Below, piece after piece: positions 54,373 to 62,627 of a DNA stretch of 64,000 nucleotides. Within the stretch, counting starts at the first letter, position 1; each line of letters starts with the position of its first letter. The notes under the pieces are model-generated. The model had not been told where the DNA came from, did not search any database, and saw only the letters and a program-made list of their open reading frames with translations. The translations under genes were made by a program, and so were the position numbers. The stretch spans positions 98,319-162,318 of the forward strand of contig CAZRHJ010000001.1 in NCBI GenBank assembly GCA_964600025.1. Reading direction: 5' to 3'. Origin of the DNA: JADFUS01 sp964600025. GTDB taxonomy: Bacteria > Bacteroidota > Bacteroidia > Bacteroidales > Rikenellaceae.

Positions 54373-54385
54373 ACTCCGAAATGTT

Positions 54386-54511
54386 TTTGGTTACTGCATC
54401 TTGCAGTGCTAACACTAGCACTTTTACAAGGTGCAAAGTTAATTTAACTAATTCATTTACAGGGCATATACAATCGGTCGTTAGGTAGACATAATCGGAC
54501 TTTGGTTACTG
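54386..54511 (+). repeat. GGTTACTG repeats upstream of the integrase gene
   Basis: TTTGGTTACTGCAT at 54386-54399 repeats exactly the 14-mer at 53058. TTTGGTTACTG recurs at 54501-54511. The rest of the stretch to 54600 holds a GGTGTCC direct repeat (54556, 54566) and ATTTGGAgAC/GTgTCCAAAT. The right ICE end probably lies here. Confidence 0.5.
54434..54441 (-). promoter_or_regulatory. -7 promoter element of the integrase gene
   Basis: The minus strand reads TAACTTTG. Transcription would start near 54427, about 55 bases before the integrase ATG and upstream of the GGTTACTG copy at 54386. Confidence 0.5.
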
Positions 54512-54608
54512 TTTTTCGATCGAATTTTGAAGGGGGAACCATTTGGAGACTGGGCGGTGTCCTATGGTGTCCAAATAACGTCTTGTGAGTTGGAAGGTAT
54601 ATATATGA

Positions 54609-54643
54609 AAAAACCCTACAAATCAAGTATTTGTAGGGTTTTT
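54609..54643. terminator. Terminator downstream of tRNA-Ser
   Basis: AAAAACCCTACAAAT / ATTTGTAGGGTTTTT is a perfect 15-bp stem with a 5-base loop. It lies 32 bases past the tRNA 3' end, so the tRNA kept its own terminator and the ICE junction should lie to its left. Confidence 0.85.
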
Positions 54644-54674
54644 ACCGCTTATCGTCCTCTGCGTGAGAACTTTA

Positions 54675-54762
54675 TGGCGGAGAGAGAGGGATTCGAACCC
54701 CCGGTACCTTGCAGTACAACGGTTTTCAAGACCGCCGCATTCGACCACTCTGCCATCTCTCC
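54675..54762 (-). tRNA. tRNA-Ser (UGA)
   Basis: On the minus strand the acceptor arms GGAGAGA (from 54762) and TCTCTCC pair. The anticodon loop CTTGAAA gives anticodon TGA, flanked by a GGCGG-type stem. A long variable arm follows, as in serine tRNAs, and the T-loop is TTCGAAT. The discriminator G is followed by an encoded CCA. Without CCA the gene is 54678-54762. Confidence 0.95.
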
Positions 54763-54830
54763 GACGACAAAAGTAGATAAAATTTCTTAACTACCAAAAA
54801 AAAAGTGATTTTTTTTTAATTTTTTTTTCG

Positions 54831-54856
54831 TTGGTAGCTAAAAATAGCTACCTTTG
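54831..54856 (+). promoter_or_regulatory. Promoter of lipoprotein-grpE-dnaJ transcript
   Basis: TTGG at 54831-54834 and TACCTTTG at 54849-54856 match the phylum's -33/-7 elements, though the spacing is short. The lipoprotein ATG is at 54915. Confidence 0.55.
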
Positions 54857-54914
54857 CAGAGGTTTTTTGATAGCTAATTTTTTGTAAATTAGTTTATTAG
54901 AGAGAATTATTACT

Positions 54915-55430
54915 ATGAAAAAAAATTTTTATATGTTTGAAAATAAATCTGCCTTAATTGTGCTGTTTTTGAGTTTTTTTGTTTTTTCGGCTTGTACGAA
55001 GGTGAGTGACAAAACAAATATTTATGTAAAATCAATGCAAGTTCTTGAAAAAGATGCTTTGGAGGTGAAGAATGTTAATACTGTTGGTTATATTTTTGTT
55101 GCTGATACGACTTTTTATGCGGTAAATACATACGCACAGGCATTTGGAGGAGAGATTGTTTCGAAAGAATCTGGAGAAAAGTTGCAGAGTTTGATGAAAG
55201 GTGCGTATAATTCAGAGACAAATATGTTGGAATTTGTGGAAATAGGCGATAGAAACTTGCTAACAGTTGTTTGCGATACTGTTACAAAGGTTTTTTATTA
55301 TAGAAATATCGAAACAAAAGAAGGTTTGGAGAATTTGTATGTAACGCTTAAAATGCGTCAATATCCTTTTGTGGACAAAAAGGCAGGAGATACGACTGTC
55401 ATAGACAGACCTTGGATTGGCAAGAAATAG
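54915..55430 (+). CDS. Uncharacterised lipoprotein, 171 aa
   Basis: The signal peptide LIVLFLSFFVFSAC ends in a lipobox with Cys near 26. The mature part is beta-rich (VNTVGYIFVADTTFYAVNTYAQAF, then RNLLTVVCDTVTKVFYYRNIE). I do not recognise a family. The low-GC composition and the position before grpE-dnaJ fit ordinary chromosomal DNA. It lies 51 bases upstream of grpE and may be cotranscribed. Confidence 0.72.
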   Translation: MKKNFYMFENKSALIVLFLSFFVFSACTKVSDKTNIYVKSMQVLEKDALEVKNVNTVGYIFVADTTFYAVNTYAQAFGGEIVSKESGEKLQSLMKGAYNSETNMLEFVEIGDRNLLTVVCDTVTKVFYYRNIETKEGLENLYVTLKMRQYPFVDKKAGDTTVIDRPWIGKK

Positions 55431-55481
55431 TATTGGTATAGCTTTTGTAAATAATACTTAGAAAATAAATAAATTATAATA

Positions 55482-56051
55482 ATGAGCAATAAGAAAAACA
55501 ATACCGAAGAGGTTGTAAATGAGGAGGTTGTAAATAACCAAGAGAATGTAAATGAAGCTTCACAAACTGAGGCAAACAACGCTGAGGCAGAAAACGAAAA
55601 GAATCCTATTGACAAATTGACAGAAGATTTGGCAGTGTGCCAAGACAAATATATTAGATTAGTGGCAGAGTTTGACAACTTTCGCAAGCGTACTTTGAAA
55701 GAAAAAATGGATTTGATTGAGTATTCTGGCGAAGATGTGATAAAATTGATGTTGTCGGTATTGGACGATATGGATAGAGCTGTAAAAGCAAATGAAAAAT
55801 CGGAAGATATTAATGCAATACGTGAAGGAATGGTGTTGATACGTCAAAAAATGCTTGATTCGTTAAAACAAAAAAATGTTACTGAACTTTCTGCAATGGG
55901 CGAAAAATTAGACACAGAGTTTCACGATGCAATCGCTAAATTTCCTGTTGAAGACGAAACTAAGAAAGGTACAATCATTGATGTAATCGAGAAGGGTTAC
56001 AAATTAAAAGAAAAGGTTGTGCGTTATGCAAAAGTAGTTGTAGGAGAATAA
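55482..56051 (+). CDS. grpE: Nucleotide exchange factor GrpE
   Basis: The 189-residue protein has an acidic, low-complexity N-terminus, then a long coiled coil (LTEDLAVCQDKYIRLVAEFDNFRKRTLKEK) and the C-terminal beta domain (FHDAIAKFPVEDETKKGTIIDVIEKGYKLKEKVVRYAKVVV). It releases ADP from DnaK. It is 4 bases from dnaJ, the standard Bacteroidales order. dnaK is not in the window. Confidence 0.94.
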   Translation: MSNKKNNTEEVVNEEVVNNQENVNEASQTEANNAEAENEKNPIDKLTEDLAVCQDKYIRLVAEFDNFRKRTLKEKMDLIEYSGEDVIKLMLSVLDDMDRAVKANEKSEDINAIREGMVLIRQKMLDSLKQKNVTELSAMGEKLDTEFHDAIAKFPVEDETKKGTIIDVIEKGYKLKEKVVRYAKVVVGE

Positions 56052-56055
56052 AAGA

Positions 56056-57192
56056 ATGGAAAAAAGAGATTATTATGAGGTGTTAGGTGTTACAAAAAGT
56101 GCCACACCTGAAGAGATAAAAAAAGCCTATCGTAAAGCGGCTATCAAATATCACCCAGACAAAAATCCTGACAATAAGGAGGCAGAAGATAAGTTTAAAG
56201 AGGCTGCTGAGGCGTTTGAGATACTTAGCGACCCGAACAAAAAAGCTCGTTACGACCAGTTTGGCCACGAAGGAATGAAAGGCGGATTTGGCGGAGGTGC
56301 TGGTGCAGGAGGTTTCTCTATGGACGATATTTTCGAGCAATTTGGAGATATTTTTGGTGGACACTTTGGAGGCTTTGGCGGAGGTCGCTCACAGGGCAGA
56401 CGTGTAAATCGTGGTTCGGATTTGCGTGTAAAAGTCAAATTGACTCTGAAAGATATTGCCAACGGAGTTGATAAAAAACTAAAAATAAACAAACTTGTTG
56501 CTTGTGATACTTGTAACGGTACTGGTGCAAAAGACAGCAATTCTTATACTAATTGTACAACTTGTAATGGCTCTGGTTATGTTACGCAAGTAGTAAATAC
56601 TTTCTTTGGCAGATCTCAAACTACACAACCTTGTCCACACTGCCACGGTGAAGGCAAAATCATCACTGAAAAGTGTAATGTTTGTGGTGGCGAGGGAGTC
56701 AAAAAAGCAGAAGAGGTTATTGAGGTTCGTATTCCTGCTGGTGTTGCAGACGGTATGCAATTATCGGTATCGGGCAGAGGAAATGCCGCACGTCACGGAG
56801 GCGTAAATGGTGATTTACTTGTCGTAATTGAGGAAATTCCAGATGAAAACCTTATCCGTGAGGGCAACGACCTTATTTACAATCTAAAATTAAACGTAAT
56901 TGATGCAATTTTGGGAGCATCAATAGAAATTCCAATGATTGAGGGCAAAGCAAAAATAAAAATCGAGGCAGGTGTTCAGCCCGGCAAAGTCCTTCGTCTA
57001 AAAGGAAAAGGTCTTCCAGACATAAATGGCTATCGTCAAGGCGATATTTTAGTTTGTGTGGACATATTTATCCCAGACAACATTTCAAGCTCAGAAAAGA
57101 AAATTTTGGAAGGTTTGCGTTCTTCAAAATCATTTGCACCAAAAGACAAAGGGCAAAATATATTTGAAAGAATGAGAAATTATTTTAGATAG
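56056..57192 (+). CDS. dnaJ: Chaperone DnaJ
   Basis: The 378-residue protein has the J domain with HPD (KYHPDKNP, about 33), a Gly/Phe-rich linker, and four CxxCxGxG zinc motifs (CDTCNGTG, CTTCNGSG, CPHCHGEG, CNVCGGEG). The C-terminal substrate-binding domains complete it. It delivers clients to DnaK and stimulates its ATPase. All motifs are intact. It ends in a terminator at 57216, which marks the end of the chromosomal segment. Confidence 0.96.
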   Translation: MEKRDYYEVLGVTKSATPEEIKKAYRKAAIKYHPDKNPDNKEAEDKFKEAAEAFEILSDPNKKARYDQFGHEGMKGGFGGGAGAGGFSMDDIFEQFGDIFGGHFGGFGGGRSQGRRVNRGSDLRVKVKLTLKDIANGVDKKLKINKLVACDTCNGTGAKDSNSYTNCTTCNGSGYVTQVVNTFFGRSQTTQPCPHCHGEGKIITEKCNVCGGEGVKKAEEVIEVRIPAGVADGMQLSVSGRGNAARHGGVNGDLLVVIEEIPDENLIREGNDLIYNLKLNVIDAILGASIEIPMIEGKAKIKIEAGVQPGKVLRLKGKGLPDINGYRQGDILVCVDIFIPDNISSSEKKILEGLRSSKSFAPKDKGQNIFERMRNYFR

Positions 57193-57215
57193 TAAAAAAT
57201 CTAAGTATAATAAGA

Positions 57216-57251
57216 AATAGTCGGAACTTCGTGGTTCTGACTATTTTTTTA
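57216..57251 (+). terminator. Rho-independent terminator after dnaJ
   Basis: AATAGTCGGAAC / GTTCTGACTATT (one wobble pair) with loop TTCGTG, followed by a T-run. Confidence 0.85.
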
Positions 57252-57254
57252 TCT

Positions 57255-57412
57255 TTCCGAAATCTTACAAGTTCCGTTTTTAGCGGACAGCAATATTGCT
57301 AAATATATCGTTAAACAACAACAAGGCTCTAAACCTCGTTAAGTATTAATATATGACCTCAAAACATTAGAAGAAATTATTGCTAATTATTACAACTTGG
57401 AACACTAAAATC
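57255..57412 (+). pseudogene. Short coding relic with in-frame stop
   Basis: One frame reads SEILQVPFLADSNIAKYIVK then QQQGSKPR, stop TAA, then VLIYDLKTLEEIIANYYNLEH, stop. The text looks protein-like on both sides of the stop, but I cannot name its family. The rest of the 57193-57525 gap holds the dnaJ terminator, a second hairpin AACGTTCAG / CTGAGCGTT followed by Ts (57439-57470), and a -7 element TACCTTTG at 57472. Confidence 0.3.
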
Positions 57413-57471
57413 TCAACGTTCTGTAATTACATTTATCAAACGTTCAGCCCAAAAGTCTGAGCGTTTTTTTG

Positions 57472-57479
57472 TACCTTTG
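57472..57479 (+). promoter_or_regulatory. -7 promoter element for the replication gene
   Basis: TACCTTTG matches TAnnTTTG and lies 47 bases before the ATG at 57526, directly after a terminator-like hairpin (57439-57470). The -33 element is not clear. Confidence 0.45.
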
Positions 57480-57525
57480 GAGCAAATAGAAATATTATTG
57501 TAGCAACCAATCGTAGCAAATAAAG

Positions 57526-58491
57526 ATGATAGATAGAATAACAATGCAAGCCTATGGCATAACAGAAGATTATATTGACGAAAGAATGCCCGACCTATTG
57601 ACAGAGTTTAACGATACAAAATTGACAAGCAAAGGTAATTATAGAGGATTGAGAATTGCCATCTATAAGAAAAGTTCAATTCTTAGAATTGAGGGGTCGT
57701 TGCATAAATCAGCTAGAGGAAACAACTATTGTCGTTATACTTTTAGTGAAGCTGTTGAAACCCTACAAAAATTATCCACCAAATTAGAAATACCGTTATC
57801 TGCATTTAATATAACAAGTATTGAAATTGGCGTAAATATTTCAGTGGAGGAAGACCCAATGAGGTATGTAGAGACTTTAGCCTATCACAAGGGTAATCCA
57901 TTTTTGTTAATGCACCCAAGAACAGGCTCTACTATTATTTGCGGTGCTAAATGCTCGATGTCGGAGTATTGGATTAAGTTCTATGATAAAATAGCCGACT
58001 ATATCAAAGACGAAAAAATATCAATAGAAGAACGAGGCAAACTACCTCGTAATATTTTACGCTATGAGGTTAAATTTACAAAAAGTCAGTTGCAAACATT
58101 TGGGTTTGAAAATCCCACTGCCGAGAATCTATGTAGTAGAAAGTATGCTACATTCTGTGCAAATCTGCTCTACTCTGTATTAGACGAGATTATTTTTGCA
58201 GACCACTCAATAGACCATACAAAAATGCCTCATAAGTCCTCTAAAGACTTGCAAAATAAGATAAAAGATTATATATTTGTAACATCTAATGGGTTCGACC
58301 GTTATCTTCGTTTTTTAAGCGAAACCGCAGGAGAGGCAGAGTATAAAAAAGAAAAACGCAAGAAAGCGACACTACTCAAAAAAGTTAGACCTCTCTTAAT
58401 GGGCAAATACGAAAAAGAGTTTCGAGAGAAATTTGCCGAAGAAATGCTACACGTTTTAGATTACAAAAGAGCTACACGCAGAAAAGTGTAA
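57526..58491 (+). CDS. Phage/plasmid replication protein, II/X family
   Basis: The 321-residue protein resembles the gene II/X initiators of filamentous phages and small plasmids. The segment LRIEGSLHKSARGNNYCRYTFSEAVETLQKLS followed by ITSIEIGVNI is typical, as is RYEVKFTK. The family nicks a plus-strand origin for rolling-circle replication. No capsid or Zot-like secretion gene is seen downstream, so this is not a complete inovirus. It opens the second mobile region. Confidence 0.75.
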   Translation: MIDRITMQAYGITEDYIDERMPDLLTEFNDTKLTSKGNYRGLRIAIYKKSSILRIEGSLHKSARGNNYCRYTFSEAVETLQKLSTKLEIPLSAFNITSIEIGVNISVEEDPMRYVETLAYHKGNPFLLMHPRTGSTIICGAKCSMSEYWIKFYDKIADYIKDEKISIEERGKLPRNILRYEVKFTKSQLQTFGFENPTAENLCSRKYATFCANLLYSVLDEIIFADHSIDHTKMPHKSSKDLQNKIKDYIFVTSNGFDRYLRFLSETAGEAEYKKEKRKKATLLKKVRPLLMGKYEKEFREKFAEEMLHVLDYKRATRRKV

Positions 58492-58549
58492 AAATTCCCA
58501 CCTCCAATAAGTAGAAATCTAATAATAGATAGATTAAAGTAAAATAACT

Positions 58550-58855
58550 ATGAATACAATAAAGACCTATTTAGAAAATCATATCTGTGATGTAAGAGAA
58601 ATAATTGAGGGGTTGGGTAATGAATTTAACTCACATCAATTCATTGAAAAATTTGCCTATAACTATGAGCGTGTATATATTACTTGGCTATATAATAACA
58701 TAGATAAAAGAGCATTTCAAACTGTACATTCACAAATAGCTCGTTTCCTTAGTGAGAATAAAGAGGCTTTACACATTGCTAAAATAAACAGAGACGATAA
58801 TGTCAATGTTTTTGGCAATAAAACAGATGTGCAATTTTGGAATAAGAGACTTTAA
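58550..58855 (+). CDS. Hypothetical protein, 101 aa
   Basis: A soluble helical protein (MNTIKTYLENHICDVREIIEGLGNEF..., then ARFLSENKEALHIAKINRDDN) with no recognised family. It follows the replication gene by 58 bases on the same strand and resembles the small accessory proteins seen beside replication genes of small elements. Confidence 0.55.
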   Translation: MNTIKTYLENHICDVREIIEGLGNEFNSHQFIEKFAYNYERVYITWLYNNIDKRAFQTVHSQIARFLSENKEALHIAKINRDDNVNVFGNKTDVQFWNKRL

Positions 58856-58896
58856 TATAAATAAGTGTACATTAATATGTAAGTAATATATTAGTT

Positions 58897-59325
58897 ATGA
58901 CAGAAGAAGATTATAAGAGTTATTTGAATATAAGAGCTGACGCAGAGAGTGTAATAGAGAAAAGTTCTAAAATATTAGATACTAGAACATATACAACTGC
59001 CACGGGTGCATTGGGTTTGTCAATAGCCATCTTGACATATATAGGTGATGATGTTGTGTGTGTCTGGCTACTATATGCAAGTTGGGTTCTGATTGCAATA
59101 TCTTTGCTCTTAGATACATATTCTCATATTACCGCTAAAAGTAAAGCACATAAGGTTGTAGCGTCAATTGATAATATGATTTGTAAAGATGAAGAATTTA
59201 ATCATCAAAATGTAACTGAAATTATTACAAAGCATAATAAAGATACTCGCATATTAAATTGGCTTATATTTGGCACATTATGGCTCGGTATTACAGTAAT
59301 GATAATTTTTATTTCTAACAATTAA
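58897..59325 (+). CDS. Three-helix membrane protein, 142 aa
   Basis: The protein has two close transmembrane helices (TGALGLSIAILTYIG and VCVWLLYASWVLIAISLLL), a cytoplasmic helical region, then a third helix at the C-terminus (WLIFGTLWLGITVMIIFI). No family is recognised; the layout is loosely like SLATT-type defence effectors. It lies just upstream of the Pro-rich gene and the convergent caspase-like gene. Confidence 0.6.
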   Translation: MTEEDYKSYLNIRADAESVIEKSSKILDTRTYTTATGALGLSIAILTYIGDDVVCVWLLYASWVLIAISLLLDTYSHITAKSKAHKVVASIDNMICKDEEFNHQNVTEIITKHNKDTRILNWLIFGTLWLGITVMIIFISNN

Positions 59326-59329
59326 ATAT

Positions 59330-59473
59330 ATGGCAAAACAAAACTCTAAACCTCAAAGCATCGTATATGTTCCTCCAGTTAGAGGAGAGGTCAGAGGCGG
59401 ATTTGAGTTTAAAACTCCACCACCGCCACCACCTAAACCTGCTCCTGCCCCTATTTCAAAAACCAAAAAATAG
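59330..59473 (+). CDS. Short proline-rich protein, 47 aa
   Basis: The ATG lies 4 bases after the stop of the membrane-protein gene. The product reads VYVPPVRGEVRGGFEFK then TPPPPPPKPAPAPISKTKK, a basic polyproline tail. It ends 8 bases before the convergent caspase-like gene. Close spacing and biased composition suggest it is real, but it is short. Confidence 0.5.
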   Translation: MAKQNSKPQSIVYVPPVRGEVRGGFEFKTPPPPPPKPAPAPISKTKK

Positions 59474-59481
59474 GTGTAGGA

Positions 59482-60036
59482 CTACGCTATTACTACAAAC
59501 ATAAGATTTTCTATAAATGCTTGATATTTGTGGAAAATCTTATCTTTTATTTTATAGACTTTGGTGTGTCGTTGTAGCAACTCAAAATATATCAAATCAA
59601 AGGCACTACTTGCGATATAGTCTACATCTTTGGCATATCCCGAAATAAGTGCGCATTTTGTACTGTCAATAAATGAGGATATATTGTTTTGTGTAGTTCC
59701 TAAGGTTGAACAACTCCCAAAGTGTACAATAACGCCCTCTAATCTCCCATTTAATACACTTGAAATCTCTTTTAGTGTTACACTCTCATTCCCTACTAAA
59801 ATTTTGTTTTTACGTCCGTGAAATGCGATATATAAAATAGTGTAGTTGGAGTAACGTTTAAAGGTGAATTTTCGCAGACCCTCTAAAAACTCCGCTTTAG
59901 TGTTACATTTGCGATAAACATACTTAACACCACAGGAGTAATAAAGAACATCAAGAATAGGCTTTATACTCTGTTTGCTGTTGGGGTTCTTGCTCCAATT
60001 ACCCTCTAAGCAATATATGTGCCTCTCAATGCTCAT
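59482..60036 (-). CDS. Caspase-like (CHAT-type) cysteine protease domain protein
   Basis: The 184-residue protein matches the caspase/CHAT fold: a hydrophobic strand ending in His (TILYIAFHGRKN, His73), and 36 residues later a strand ending in Cys (GVIVHFGSCSTLG, Cys109). The linker between them and the following SGYAKDVDYI also fit. Such domains act as proteases in bacterial defence, but no sensor or substrate gene is adjacent. Its ATG overlaps the stop of the integrase (ATGA on the minus strand), so it is coupled to the integrase. Confidence 0.72.
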   Translation of the reverse strand: MSIERHIYCLEGNWSKNPNSKQSIKPILDVLYYSCGVKYVYRKCNTKAEFLEGLRKFTFKRYSNYTILYIAFHGRKNKILVGNESVTLKEISSVLNGRLEGVIVHFGSCSTLGTTQNNISSFIDSTKCALISGYAKDVDYIASSAFDLIYFELLQRHTKVYKIKDKIFHKYQAFIENLMFVVIA

Positions 60037-60937
60037 AACTCGATACCGTTAAATACATCATAGTATCTCGGTAAATCCTCCTCACGAATAACCTCGTCAT
60101 TATAAACCTCCAACATCTGTATAGAACGATGCCGACTATATTTGGAGACTGTCAGTAGTTCGCCTTTGTAGGACTTTATCAGCTTGGTAATAAAAAAATG
60201 ACGGAAACCGTTTGTCGTTCCGTCAATGTCTAACTCTTTGAAAATAGCGGTTATTATCTCTCTTATGGATTTTGTCGTTAATCGTGAGCCATTAGAATAA
60301 TTACTACTACTTCGGAATAATGCACCCTCACGATATTTATACTCTCGTATGTACTCACGCAGAACCTTAACCGTTGCAGGGTGCAAATGTATTTTTTCCT
60401 TATCGTGTTGCCTTTACCCTGTATAAAAGCTATCTTGCTTTTCAAATCAATATCAGTAACATTTAATCTTGCCACTTCTACACCTCGCAACCCTTGAAAC
60501 AAAAAGAGAGCTATTAAAGCCCTCTTTCGTGTGTTAGCTTTGGAATGTTCCAAGTCGCTAAAATATTTTTGTAATTTGCCGATGTCGTTATCATTCAGAC
60601 CATCTTTTTTATGTAGTCGGGATTGATTAAACCCCTTTACGCCATCTGTAATTTTATACGGAATCAATCTAAGGCGATACAGTCCATCAAGAAACACCTT
60701 TGCGGTAATAAGATATTTATTCTTTGTAGAAACGCTGTAAGTATCGTTATTTTGCAGCCATCTTTTATAGTCTAAATAAACACCCTCATTTAATCCGTTT
60801 TGTCCTGTAAACCGTAAAAAATAGTCTATTCTCGTCAAATACTCCCTACGTGTACTCTCTGACACGTCCGGTGTGTTAAACACCTTGTTTTTAATCAATT
60901 CCAGTCTATCAAACTGTATAACCTGTGCATTATTCAT
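60033..60937 (-). pseudogene. XerC-like tyrosine integrase, frameshifted
   Basis: The N-terminal part (ATG 60937) has a core-binding domain and the first catalytic Arg in FLFQGLRGVEVARL. It runs out of frame after FIQGKGNTIRKK. The C-terminal part continues in the -1 frame from HLHPATVKVLREYI, with NGFRHFF, SRHRSIQMLEVYNDEV (Tyr nucleophile) to the end. The break is at a run of six As (minus strand, about 60392-60397); one more A restores the frame. The combined protein would be about 302 residues. It could mobilise the second region. The lesion is mutation, sequencing error or slippage. Confidence 0.82.
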
Positions 60938-61100
60938 ATCAAAATCTATTAAATTATACCACTAAGTTACTAAAAATAACCCAAATCTACAAATACAACT
61001 CACTAACAGTCAATTAATTACCTAATCATAACTGTGTATGGTTTATATATATCGACTTAATCATATTACCATAATATTAGCACAATTGAAAATTATTCCC

Positions 61101-61108
61101 TATCTTTG
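61101..61108 (+). promoter_or_regulatory. -7 promoter element of the type II R-M operon
   Basis: TATCTTTG matches TAnnTTTG and lies 35 bases before the methyltransferase ATG. The 205-base gap (60938-61142) shows no other gene. Confidence 0.55.
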
Positions 61109-61142
61109 GACTTAAATTGTCCTGAATATTAAAGCGAGAAAT

Positions 61143-62624
61143 ATGGAATATACATTTGGTGAATATATTAAGAAAAAAAGACTGGAATTAGGCTTTCCGT
61201 TGAGAAAGGTTGCATCTAAAATAGATATTGACCCCTCTACTCTAGGTAAAGTAGAGAAAAATGAACGACAATTAAATATTGAATGTATTGACAATTTAAG
61301 TATTATTCTTAATGCAGATAGAATAACGTTATTAAATTATTATCATTCAACTAGAATAATAAAGGATCTTAAACAATGTCCGACTTACCAAGATGTTTTA
61401 AATATAGTTAATGAGCAAATGTCTCATTTTGTACCAACACAAGAAAGAGAGGCTATTAATGAAAGTTGGAAAGAGAAAGCATTTTTACACCCCGATGCCA
61501 CTATTAAACTTGGAACGATGTTTTCTGGAATAGGTGCTATTGAGTACGCATTTAAAAGATTAAACCTAAAAACGGAGCTATTATTTGCAAGTGACATTGA
61601 CTCTTTTGTTAAAAAAAGCTACTTTGCCAATTATAATATTAGAGAGGAAGATTGGTATGACGATGTTAAGAATATCAATGGAGAAAAATATAAGGGGAAA
61701 ATAGACCTTCTAGTTGGAGGGAGTCCTTGTCAATCATTTTCAATGGTTGGAAAAAGAAAAGGATTTTCAGATACACGAGGAACTTTATTTTATGAATTTG
61801 CAAGAGTTGTAAAAGAATGCCAACCAAACGTATTTATATTTGAAAATGTAAAAGGGTTGCTTAATCACGATAATGGAAATACATTTGCAACAATTAGAGC
61901 AACGTTTGACGAATTGAATTATACATATTTCTATCAAGTATTAAATTCTAAAGATTACGGCATACCCCAACATAGAGAGCGAATATTTGTAATTGGATTT
62001 AAAAACAAAGATGTACATTTTGATTTTCCGACTCCTATTTCTCTTGAATATAAAATGCAGGATTTTTTAGAAGACTTTATTGAGAGCAAATATTACTTAA
62101 AAGAAAAAGGGATAAAATTTGTTACAAGTTCTAAAAATAGAAATAAAAGATATACCCAAATTAATGGAGATATTGCATTATGTCAGAAAGCTAACCAACA
62201 ATTTAATTGGCACGGTGATTTTGTTTTTGAAGAACATCAAGGAGAGGAGTTTGATGAATTTATTTTTGATGTAAGTAAAGTAGAAGAAAAATATTATCTA
62301 TCTCAAAAAGTGAGAGATTATGTACTGAATACAGGTACTAAAAATTTTAAAACCAATGTAAAAACAGATTTAGAAATAGCAAGACCATTATTACAATCAA
62401 TGCATAAAATGCACCGTGCAGGAGTAGACAATTATGTAACTCATACGGGTAGAATTAGGAAATTAACACCTAGAGAATGTTTGCGATTGATGGGATTTAG
62501 AGATGACTTTAAACAAGTTATTAGTGATACTCAAATGTACAGACAAGCAGGTAATAGCATAGTTGTAGATGTTTTAATTGCATTACTTAAACAGATGGAT
62601 ATAACAAAATTTGCAAATAAATAG
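61143..62624 (+). CDS. DNA cytosine-5 methyltransferase with N-terminal XRE helix-turn-helix
   Basis: Residues 1-60 are an XRE domain (YIKKKRLELGFPLRKVASKIDIDPSTLGKVEKNERQ). From about 120 the C5-methyltransferase follows: motif I TMFSGIGAIEYAFKR, the catalytic GGSPCQSFSMVGKRKGF (Cys about 198), FIFENVKGLL, and QHRERIFVIGF. It ends with RKLTPRECLRLMGF and YRQAGNSIVV. It protects DNA from the HNH endonuclease 3 bases downstream. The HTH suggests that it represses its own promoter, as in M.SsoII- or M.EcoRII-type enzymes. Recognition site cannot be read from sequence. Confidence 0.92.
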   Translation: MEYTFGEYIKKKRLELGFPLRKVASKIDIDPSTLGKVEKNERQLNIECIDNLSIILNADRITLLNYYHSTRIIKDLKQCPTYQDVLNIVNEQMSHFVPTQEREAINESWKEKAFLHPDATIKLGTMFSGIGAIEYAFKRLNLKTELLFASDIDSFVKKSYFANYNIREEDWYDDVKNINGEKYKGKIDLLVGGSPCQSFSMVGKRKGFSDTRGTLFYEFARVVKECQPNVFIFENVKGLLNHDNGNTFATIRATFDELNYTYFYQVLNSKDYGIPQHRERIFVIGFKNKDVHFDFPTPISLEYKMQDFLEDFIESKYYLKEKGIKFVTSSKNRNKRYTQINGDIALCQKANQQFNWHGDFVFEEHQGEEFDEFIFDVSKVEEKYYLSQKVRDYVLNTGTKNFKTNVKTDLEIARPLLQSMHKMHRAGVDNYVTHTGRIRKLTPRECLRLMGFRDDFKQVISDTQMYRQAGNSIVVDVLIALLKQMDITKFANK

Positions 62625-62627
62625 GAT

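Noticed and set aside
54527..54790. An 87-codon plus-strand frame across the tRNA
   Set aside because: It is the antisense reading of tRNA-Ser(UGA) and its terminator; such frames are a known annotation artefact.
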